DNA from: Mariprofundaceae bacterium
GTDB lineage: Bacteria; Pseudomonadota; Zetaproteobacteria; Mariprofundales; J009
Length of the DNA: 11,822 nucleotides
Assembly: GCA_015489095.1 (NCBI GenBank)
Contig: WFMN01000097.1
Span: 1-11,822 of the forward strand
Reading direction: 5' to 3'
Positions 6,834 to 11,822 of the stretch are shown here, piece by piece. Position 1 is the stretch's first letter. Every line of letters begins with the position of its first letter. Under the pieces are notes generated by a model, which saw only the letters and a program-made list of their open reading frames with translations, was not told the DNA's origin and did no database searches. The position numbers and the translations under genes are program-made.

Positions 6834-7298
6834 ATGGCGCGACGCTGGGATGAGGCTTCCTGTTCGCTGCACCCGGATCGGAGCGGCATGGTGTGGGATC
6901 TGCTGCTCTATGTGCCGACGGTGGGCTTTCTGCTGCTGTGGGGGCTTAGGCTGTGGTATGCCGGCGGCGATCAGCTCTACATCGGCTACGGGCTGATGTT
7001 TTTGGGGTTCTTCTTTTTGATGGTGGGTGGAAACCGGATCTTGCGCCGGCTGCTTCTTACCCCCAATTCGCCACTGGCGATCGATGTCAATCGCGAACGG
7101 GTGCGGTTGAAGTTGAAGAACGGCGATACCGTTTCGCTGGTCAAGGATGTCCGCTTTTTCGGCGACTATGCCGGCAAGTCGTTCGCGGTTACCGGTGTCG
7201 ATGGCATGGGGGTGAAGCAGCAGTTTGTGTTCCATCGCAAGCAGTTTGACGAATCCGATGCGGAGCTGCTGCTTAAAGCGCTTGAGCGCTATCAGTAG
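6834..7298 (+). CDS. Two-helix membrane protein with C-terminal soluble domain, unknown function
   Basis: I do not recognise a named family. The 154-residue product has two adjacent membrane helices (about residues 20-43 and 48-66) joined by a short YAGGDQ turn, then a basic NRILRR boundary and a soluble domain of about 85 residues. That domain has strand-rich stretches (LAIDVNRERVRLKLKNG, KSFAVTGVDGMGVKQQFVFHR) and ends in a helix (DAELLLKALERYQ), which resembles a small PH-like beta domain; this is inference. The positive-inside rule puts the soluble domain in the cytoplasm. It lies six bases after the thioredoxin gene and so is likely the last gene of the redox operon. ATG 6888 (residue 19) is an alternative start that would still keep both helices. 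Confidence 0.78.
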   Translation: MARRWDEASCSLHPDRSGMVWDLLLYVPTVGFLLLWGLRLWYAGGDQLYIGYGLMFLGFFFLMVGGNRILRRLLLTPNSPLAIDVNRERVRLKLKNGDTVSLVKDVRFFGDYAGKSFAVTGVDGMGVKQQFVFHRKQFDESDAELLLKALERYQ

Positions 7299-7363
7299 CG
7301 TAGATCGCAACAAGTCCGTCCATGGCCGCGCTGCCGGCTTTCTGCGACATCGTCAGTAGCGGT

Positions 7364-7369
7364 AGGAGG
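7364..7369 (+). promoter_or_regulatory. Ribosome binding site deciding the start of the LysR-type gene
   Basis: AGGAGG matches the anti-Shine-Dalgarno core and ends five bases before ATC 7375, a normal spacing. ATG 7370 directly abuts it, has no spacing, and its frame stops after six codons (TGA 7388-7390). The site therefore points to initiation in the regulator's frame at a non-standard codon. Confidence 0.6.
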
Positions 7370-7374
7370 ATGCG

Positions 7375-8286
7375 ATCGCATTCTCGCTGAAGCAGCTACG
7401 CATCTTTGCCACTATCGCGGAGGAGCGTAGTTTTTCCCGAGCCGCCCGCCGGCTCTACCTTACCCAACCCGCCGTTTCCATCCAGATCAAGCGCCTCGAG
7501 GCCGAGGTGAAGATGCCGCTCTTCGATCGCTCCGGCCGCGAGGTCACCCTGACCCAGGCCGGCGAGGAGTTGCTGCTGCACACCCGCCTGATTCATCAGC
7601 AGATCGACGAGGCGGAGCGCATGATGGCCGACCTGCGCGGGCTGAAACAGGGCAAAATCACTCTCACCATGGCCGCCACCGCCAACTATTTCGCGCCACA
7701 GATGATCGCGGCGTTCCACGCCTCTTATCCTGATGCCCGCATCACCCTTGAGGTTGCCAACCGCGCCGGCTTGATCGCCGCGCTGGAGGAGAACCGCTCG
7801 GATATGGTGATCATGGGCAGGCCGCCGGAGGGGATGGAGGTGGAGAAGCAGTCGTTTTGCGAGAACCCGCTGGTGGTGATCGCCGCCCCCACCCATCCGC
7901 TCGCCAATGCCGAGGAGATTTCGCTACAGCGCCTCTCCGAGGAGCCGTTCATCATCCGCGAGGAGGGGTCGGGGACGAGGATCGCGATCCAGCGCTTTCT
8001 CGACACCCACGGGCTGGCGCCCAATGTGGTGATGGAGATGAACCGCACCGAGGCGATCAAGCAGGCGGTGATGGCGGAGTTGGGGGTGGGGATCGTCTCG
8101 CTACACACCTTGGATATGGAGTTGCAACTGCGCCGCCTGTCGGTGTTGCGCGTGGTCGATTTTCCCATCCTGCGCCACTGGTATCTGGTGCATCGCAAGG
8201 GCAAACGGTTGGCCGCGATGCCGCAGGCGTTCAAGGAGTTCGTGTTGCGGCAGGGCGGGGCGCTGCTCCGCTTGCCGGATTGGTAG
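7375..8286 (+). CDS. cbbR: LysR-type transcriptional regulator, CbbR-like
   Basis: Read from 7375, the 303-residue protein begins (M)AFSLKQLRIFATIAEE and has a complete LysR winged helix-turn-helix (about residues 4-62: SFSRAARRLYLTQPAVSIQIKRLEAEV, then PLFDR and LTQAGEELL). An effector-binding domain follows with VVIAAPTHPLA and the EEGSGTR segment (near 196-202) found in CbbR proteins. CbbR activates Calvin-cycle genes in response to metabolites, and the next gene is phosphoribulokinase. The first ordinary start in frame, GTG 7507, would remove most of the DNA-binding domain, so it is unlikely to be the true start. An in-frame TAG at 7363-7365 bounds the frame upstream. ATC 7375, with AGGAGG five bases before it, is my best start; a one-base sequence error or mutation near 7370-7375 is the alternative. 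The regulator role is well supported, the exact start is not. Confidence 0.85.
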   Translation: MAFSLKQLRIFATIAEERSFSRAARRLYLTQPAVSIQIKRLEAEVKMPLFDRSGREVTLTQAGEELLLHTRLIHQQIDEAERMMADLRGLKQGKITLTMAATANYFAPQMIAAFHASYPDARITLEVANRAGLIAALEENRSDMVIMGRPPEGMEVEKQSFCENPLVVIAAPTHPLANAEEISLQRLSEEPFIIREEGSGTRIAIQRFLDTHGLAPNVVMEMNRTEAIKQAVMAELGVGIVSLHTLDMELQLRRLSVLRVVDFPILRHWYLVHRKGKRLAAMPQAFKEFVLRQGGALLRLPDW

Positions 8287-8318
8287 TGGGATGGATGCTG
8301 GCTTTTGCGCGCTCATCT

Positions 8319-8353
8319 GTTACCATCCGTCCCGTTACAACGATTTTAGGAGG
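8319..8353 (+). promoter_or_regulatory. Leader of phosphoribulokinase gene with GTTAC direct repeat and strong Shine-Dalgarno
   Basis: The 72-base gap between the regulator and prk contains GTTAC twice (8319-8323 and 8334-8338), starts 15 bases apart, and AGGAGG at 8348-8353, five bases before ATG 8359. The repeated TTA elements could be part of a LysR-family operator (T-N11-A type), but they are short and I see no clear -35/-10 pair. The Shine-Dalgarno is certain; the operator is a guess. Confidence 0.3.
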
Positions 8354-8358
8354 ACGCC

Positions 8359-9237
8359 ATGTCATTAAAATATCCCGTGATCGCGGTTACCGGCTCGTCG
8401 GGTGCCGGAACCAGTACCGCCAAGGTTGCGCTGGAGCATATCTTTCATCGTGAACATGTGGTGCCGGCCATTGTCGAGGGCGACTGCTTTCACCGTTACG
8501 GGCGGGTTGAATTTCGTGAAAAGGCCAAAGAGTATGAGGCGGCTGGCAAGCGGCTGAGCCACTTCTCCGATGAGGCCAACCTGTTCGATAAGATTGCCGA
8601 GCTGTTCGACAGCTATGGCCGCACCGGTCGCGGCTACGCCCGCCACTATGTGCACGACGATAAAGAGGCGGCACTGTACGGTGTCGAGCCGGGCAATTTT
8701 ACCGAGTGGGAAGAGATCGGCGAGGGAAGCGATCTGCTCTTCTACGAGGGGCTGCACGGCGGCGTGGAAGAGGCGCGCAAATATGTCAATCTGCTGATCG
8801 GGATCGTGCCGGTGGTGAATCTGGAGTGGATTCAGAAGATTCACCGTGACACGGAGATGCGCGGCTATTCGCAGGAGGCGGTGGTGGATAACATCCTCAC
8901 CCGGATGCACGACTATGTCCATTTCATCACCCCGCAGTTCACCCACACCGACATCAACTTCCAGCGTGTGCCGCTGGTGGATACCTCCAACCCCTTTATC
9001 GCCCGTGATGTGCCGACGCCGGACGAGAGTGTGGTGGTGATTCGTGTGCGCAAACCGGAGCAGTGGGGGGTTGATTTCCCGTGGCTGCTCTCCATGTTGC
9101 ATGGCTCGTTTATGTCGCGCCGTAACACGCTGGTGGTGCCGGCGGCGAAGATGCTGATGGCGATGGAGCTGATCCTGACGCCGATCATGCATCAGTTGCT
9201 GGATGAGCACCGTAAGGCTGTTGCCGCCAAGGGATAA
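8359..9237 (+). CDS. prkB: Phosphoribulokinase, proteobacterial type
   Basis: PRK phosphorylates ribulose 5-phosphate with ATP to give ribulose 1,5-bisphosphate, the CO2 acceptor of the Calvin-Benson-Bassham cycle, in the cytoplasm. The 292-residue product matches the length of the class found in proteobacteria (about 290). It shows the P-loop VTGSSGAGTSTAK (10-22), EGDCFHRYGR (40-49, with the catalytic-type Asp42 and conserved His45 and Arg49), SHFSDEANLFDKI, GRGYARHYVHDD, LLFYEGLHGG, NLEWIQKIHRD, INFQRVPLVDTSNPFIARD and VDFPWLLSMLHGS. ATG 8359 has AGGAGG at ideal spacing. It sits 72 bases after the CbbR-like gene on the same strand and is followed by terminator hairpins, so it is transcribed alone or with that regulator. 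No RuBisCO gene is in the window. This class is commonly activated by NADH, but that is family knowledge only. Confidence 0.97.
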   Translation: MSLKYPVIAVTGSSGAGTSTAKVALEHIFHREHVVPAIVEGDCFHRYGRVEFREKAKEYEAAGKRLSHFSDEANLFDKIAELFDSYGRTGRGYARHYVHDDKEAALYGVEPGNFTEWEEIGEGSDLLFYEGLHGGVEEARKYVNLLIGIVPVVNLEWIQKIHRDTEMRGYSQEAVVDNILTRMHDYVHFITPQFTHTDINFQRVPLVDTSNPFIARDVPTPDESVVVIRVRKPEQWGVDFPWLLSMLHGSFMSRRNTLVVPAAKMLMAMELILTPIMHQLLDEHRKAVAAKG

Positions 9238-9240
9238 CTC

Positions 9241-9259
9241 ACGGGGGGTAAGCCCCCGT
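9241..9259 (+). terminator. GC-rich hairpin immediately after prk (first of a tandem pair)
   Basis: ACGGGGG (9241-9247) pairs with CCCCCGT (9253-9259) around a GTAAG loop. It starts four bases after the prk stop and has no T-run after it, so alone it is more likely an RNA-stabilising or pausing hairpin than a full terminator. Its arms are the same sequences as those of the next hairpin. Confidence 0.65.
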
Positions 9260-9270
9260 ACGCAATCATC

Positions 9271-9295
9271 AACGGGGGCTTTTGCCCCCGTTTTT
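9271..9295 (+). terminator. Rho-independent terminator of prk
   Basis: AACGGGGGC (9271-9279) pairs perfectly with GCCCCCGTT (9284-9292) around a TTTT loop, and five T residues (9291-9295) lie at the base. This nine-pair stem with a T-run is a strong intrinsic terminator that separates prk from mnmG. Confidence 0.9.
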
Positions 9296-9337
9296 GTTAG
9301 GGTGACCCGTTGCGAAGCCATCAGTAGTCACGGAGGT

Positions 9338-9353
9338 GATTTCACGTGAAACA
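9338..9353. other. parS-like ParB-binding site across the mnmG start codon
   Basis: The 16 bases GATTTCACGTGAAACA match the widespread parS palindrome TGTTTCACGTGAAACA at 14 of 16 positions, including the whole TTTCACGTGAAA core. The mnmG GTG start (9346-9348) lies inside it. parS sites bind ParB and load the chromosome segregation complex, and cluster near the origin. Confidence 0.82.
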
Positions 9354-11232
9354 TCCAGATGGAGCGGTGGATGTCGTTGTCGTCGGCGCGGGGCATGCCG
9401 GTTGTGAAGCGGCCGCGGCCGCAGCCCGGCGCGGCGCCACCGTTCGTCTGATCACCGATCAGATCGATACCATCGCCAAGATGTCGTGCAACCCGGCCAT
9501 CGGCGGCATCGGCAAGGGGCACTTGGTTTATGAGGTGGATGCGTTGGGCGGGCTGATGGGCAGGGCGGCCGATATGGCGGCGATCCAGTATCGCACCCTG
9601 AATCAGCGCAAGGGTCCCGCGGTACAGGCGACGCGCGCGCAGTGCGACCGTCACCGCTACCATCAAGCGATGGTGGCGCTGCTCGCGGCCATCCCCAACC
9701 TAGAGTTGACACAGGCATCGGTGGTGGGACTGCTGTTTGCCGATGGGGCGAACAGGGTGGTTGGGGTTGTCGATAGCCTCGGGGTGGAGCACCCCTGCTC
9801 GGCGGTGGTGATCACGACCGGCACCTTCCTCGGGGGGCGGATCCATATCGGGGAGCGGCAGTTTTCGGGGGGGCGCATGGGCGATGGTAGCAGCGATGCC
9901 CTCTCACGGGAGTTGTACCGCCACCGACTTCCGCTCGGGCGGTTGAAGACCGGCACCCCACCGCGGCTGGAACGGAAGTCGATCGATTGGGGGCGGTTGG
10001 CATCGCAGCCGGGCGATCCCAGCGCCCGCCCCTTTTCGTTGGATCGATCCCGTGTGCTTGCGGATCAGGTTCCCTGTGCGATCACCTACACCAATGCGAC
10101 GACCCACCGGATCATCCGCGACAACCTTCATCGCTCGCCGATGCGCAGCGGGGAGATCTCGGGGGTGGGGCCGAGGTATTGCCCCAGTATCGAAGACAAG
10201 GTGGAACGGTTTGCCGATCGCTCGCGGCACCAGATTTTTCTCGAGCCGGAGGGTCGGAACAGCGACGAGGTCTATCCCAATGGGATCTCTACTTCGCTGC
10301 CGATCGATGTGCAGTGGTCCTTTTTGCGCACCATCGCGGGACTGGAGCATGCCCGGATGGTGCGCCCGGGCTACGCCATCGAGTACGACTATGTGGATCC
10401 CCGTGCGCTCCATCCGACGCTGGAGTGCAAGGAGGTTTCCGGGCTGTTTCATGCCGGGCAGATCAACGGAACCACCGGCTATGAGGAGGCGGCGGCGCAG
10501 GGGGTGGTGGCCGGTGTGAACGCCGCCGCCACAGCGTGCGGGCTGGCGCCGTGGATTCCCGATCGTAGCCGCTGTTATCTTGGGGTGATGGTGGATGATC
10601 TGGTGATCAAGGGGGTGACGGAGCCCTACCGGATGTTTACCTCGCGGGCGGAGTTTCGCCTTTCGTTGCGCCAGGACAACGCCTGGCTTCGGCTACTGGA
10701 GGACGCGGAGCGGCTGCAGTTGCTGGACGCGGCGCGACTGCGCACAGTGAAGGCGATGCGGGAGCGGCTGGAGGCGTTGCATCGTCAGGCGCGGGCAACG
10801 GTGATCGGGAGCGGGACGGCGTGGTCTCAACGCCTGCACGCCTTGGGGTTGCCCGCAGTGCGTCGTGCGATGGGTTTTGCCGCCTATTGCCATCGCAAGG
10901 AGGTCGATCCGGCACGGGCGGTCGCGCTGCTCGAGGGGGCAGAGGGGTTGGTTGATCAGCCTGCGTTGCGCGCCACCTTGCTGGCCGATCTGCATTACGA
11001 CGGCTACCTCGATCAACAGCAGACGGCTTTAGATCGCTTTAGGCGCATGGAGGAGGTGGCGATTCCCGACACGGTCGATTATGCCGAGGTGCAGGGGTTG
11101 AGCACCGAGTGCCGGCAGGTGTTGGCCAAGGCGAGGCCAACAACGCTGGGGCACGCGGAGCGGTTGCCCGGTGTAACGCCGGCGGCCGTTAGCGCGCTGA
11201 CCCTCTATCTTCACACCCACGCCAACGGCTGA
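9346..11232 (+). CDS. mnmG: tRNA uridine-5-carboxymethylaminomethyl modification enzyme MnmG (GidA)
   Basis: MnmG, with MnmE, installs the carboxymethylaminomethyl group on the wobble uridine of certain tRNAs, using FAD, glycine or ammonium and a folate one-carbon donor. The 628-residue product has the usual length. It shows the FAD-binding VVGAGHAGCEAA (12-23), MSCNPAIGGIGKGHLVYEVDALGG, NQRKGPAVQATRAQ, GRLKTGTPPRL, the CAITYTNATTH and SGVGPRYCPSIEDK blocks, and the HPTLECKEVSGLFHAGQINGTTGYEEAAAQG segment near the C-terminal part of the FAD domain. GTG 9346 is chosen because it gives the usual N-terminus and has GGAGGTGA at 9332-9339; no ATG lies between it and the FAD motif. Lys in GHLVKE is Tyr here. 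Its stop overlaps rsmG (TGATG at 11230-11234). Confidence 0.97.
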   Translation: MKHPDGAVDVVVVGAGHAGCEAAAAAARRGATVRLITDQIDTIAKMSCNPAIGGIGKGHLVYEVDALGGLMGRAADMAAIQYRTLNQRKGPAVQATRAQCDRHRYHQAMVALLAAIPNLELTQASVVGLLFADGANRVVGVVDSLGVEHPCSAVVITTGTFLGGRIHIGERQFSGGRMGDGSSDALSRELYRHRLPLGRLKTGTPPRLERKSIDWGRLASQPGDPSARPFSLDRSRVLADQVPCAITYTNATTHRIIRDNLHRSPMRSGEISGVGPRYCPSIEDKVERFADRSRHQIFLEPEGRNSDEVYPNGISTSLPIDVQWSFLRTIAGLEHARMVRPGYAIEYDYVDPRALHPTLECKEVSGLFHAGQINGTTGYEEAAAQGVVAGVNAAATACGLAPWIPDRSRCYLGVMVDDLVIKGVTEPYRMFTSRAEFRLSLRQDNAWLRLLEDAERLQLLDAARLRTVKAMRERLEALHRQARATVIGSGTAWSQRLHALGLPAVRRAMGFAAYCHRKEVDPARAVALLEGAEGLVDQPALRATLLADLHYDGYLDQQQTALDRFRRMEEVAIPDTVDYAEVQGLSTECRQVLAKARPTTLGHAERLPGVTPAAVSALTLYLHTHANG

Positions 11233-11795
11233 TGTGGTCGCATAAGGTTTCCGATCGCCAACTGGCTTACTGTCGCCATATCCTCCGTTTTCGCAAGGCG
11301 CTCAACCTCACCTCGGTGGACTCGCTGGAGGGGTTGGTCACCAGATTCATCCTCCCCTCCGTTGCCCTAGAGGCATGGATTGGCACGAACGCCTCTCTGC
11401 TCGATATCGGGAGCGGCATGGGGATCCCCGGTATCCCGCTGTTGATCGCCCGTCCCGATCTTAGCGGGGTGCTGGTGGATCGGCGGATGAAACGGGTCGA
11501 GTTTTTACGCCATGTGGTGCGCGCATTGGGGTTGAAATGCCGGGTCTACTGCGCCGATGCCGCCAAGGTGCGGTTGGATGTTGCGGCGGATGTTGTGGTG
11601 GCGCGGGCTGTGGCAAACCCTACGGAACTGCTGCGACTGAGCGCGCCCTTGGTGCGCCGTGGCGGCGAGGCGCTGCTTCCAACCGGCTCCTCGGTCGCGG
11701 CGGAGGGGGTGGATAGTTGGTGCGCATTGGATCGGGTGGCGTTACAGTTCGGGGATGGTTCCGCGCAACCCGTGTTGCGCTACCGGCGGCTGTGA
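11232..11795 (+). CDS. rsmG: 16S rRNA (guanine-N7) methyltransferase RsmG (GidB)
   Basis: RsmG methylates N7 of G527 (E. coli numbering) in the 530 loop of 16S rRNA with S-adenosylmethionine. The 187-residue product is somewhat shorter than the roughly 207 of E. coli. It keeps the RKALNLTSV N-terminal motif, the SAM-binding LLDIGSGMGIPGIPLLIARP (56-75), the VDRRMKRVEFLRHVV segment and VVARAVANPTELL. The start at ATG 11232 overlaps the mnmG stop, which suggests coupled translation. The mnmG-rsmG order, followed here by a parS-bearing start, is the common gidAB-parAB arrangement near chromosome origins. The shorter length comes from compact ends rather than a missing core motif. Confidence 0.94.
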   Translation: MWSHKVSDRQLAYCRHILRFRKALNLTSVDSLEGLVTRFILPSVALEAWIGTNASLLDIGSGMGIPGIPLLIARPDLSGVLVDRRMKRVEFLRHVVRALGLKCRVYCADAAKVRLDVAADVVVARAVANPTELLRLSAPLVRRGGEALLPTGSSVAAEGVDSWCALDRVALQFGDGSAQPVLRYRRL

Positions 11796-11802
11796 AAGGA
11801 GG

Positions 11803-11818
11803 TGTTTCACGTGAAACA
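11803..11818. other. parS ParB-binding site across the start of the gene after rsmG
   Basis: TGTTTCACGTGAAACA is a perfect 16-base palindrome identical to the widespread parS consensus. It lies just after rsmG and spans the GTG at 11811-11813, the likely start of parA. Confidence 0.93.
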
Positions 11819-11822
11819 TGAC
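11811..11822 (+). CDS. Start of the next gene, probably parA (partial)
   Basis: Only four codons (GTG AAA CAT GAC) lie in the window. AAGGAGG at 11796-11802 is well placed for GTG 11811. The position after mnmG-rsmG and the parS site make ParA, the partition ATPase, the likely product; the protein itself cannot be recognised from four residues. ATG 11818 in another frame is an alternative start. Confidence 0.45.

Noticed and set aside
6351..7313. Long antisense open frame across the thioredoxin and membrane-protein genes (about 320 codons)
   Set aside because: The sense genes show a signal peptide, a CxxC motif and membrane helices; the antisense product is His/Gln/Arg-rich with no recognisable domain.
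7292..7361. Direct repeat TCAGTAGCG at 7292-7300 and 7353-7361
   Set aside because: Nine bases, one copy inside the end of a gene; likely chance or a minor local duplication with no sign of function.
969..7379. GCGATCGC octamers (near 972, 3029, 5591 and 7372), like the HIP1 repeat of cyanobacteria
   Set aside because: Only about four copies, mostly inside codons for Ala-Ile-Ala/Arg-Ser type runs in GC-rich genes; not enough to call a repeat family.
7507..8286. A shorter LysR-type gene starting at GTG 7507
   Set aside because: It would lack most of the winged helix-turn-helix, which is perfectly encoded in the same frame upstream from 7381.
8365..9321. Long antisense open frame across prk (about 318 codons)
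   Set aside because: It mirrors a clearly recognisable prk gene, crosses the terminator hairpins and has no recognisable motif; long antisense frames are expected in GC-rich coding DNA.

Overview
The window is a GC-rich, densely packed stretch of chromosome from a Gram-negative, autotrophic bacterium, most likely a proteobacterium. Lipid A/Kdo genes (waaA end, lpxK) imply an LPS outer membrane. A proteobacterial-type phosphoribulokinase next to a CbbR-like regulator implies CO2 fixation by the Calvin-Benson-Bassham cycle. A CcoN-like fragment and a c-type cytochrome point to respiratory metabolism. I cannot fix the lineage from the sequence alone.

Layout. (1) 1-4238, plus strand: the 3' end of waaA, lpxK, a soluble hybrid histidine kinase (HisKA-HATPase-REC-HPt) and a REC-HD-GYP response regulator, tightly packed. 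The last two form a phosphorelay that probably lowers cyclic di-GMP. (2) 4241-5088, minus strand: two small lipoproteins of unknown function in a two-gene operon, convergent with region 1 and divergent from region 3. (3) 5180-7298, plus strand: a four-gene operon of a membrane-anchored monoheme cytochrome c, a stand-alone four-helix protein resembling only the last four helices of CcoN, a thioredoxin-fold lipoprotein and a two-helix membrane protein. I take this to be an uncharacterised redox module and the most novel part of the window. (4) 7375-9237, plus strand: a CbbR-like LysR regulator whose reading frame has no ATG, GTG or TTG start upstream of its DNA-binding domain (ATC at 7375 is the best candidate), then prk, closed by tandem GC-rich hairpins. 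(5) 9346-11822, plus strand: mnmG, rsmG and the first codons of a following gene, probably parA. Two ParB-binding parS sites lie across the GTG start codons of mnmG and of that last gene, suggesting an origin-proximal position.

Stop/start overlaps are frequent (waaA-lpxK, kinase-regulator, the two lipoproteins, cytochrome-CcoN-like, CcoN-like-thioredoxin, mnmG-rsmG), so translational coupling seems general here. There is no stretch over 300 bases without a gene. I saw no tRNA, rRNA, CRISPR array or insertion sequence.
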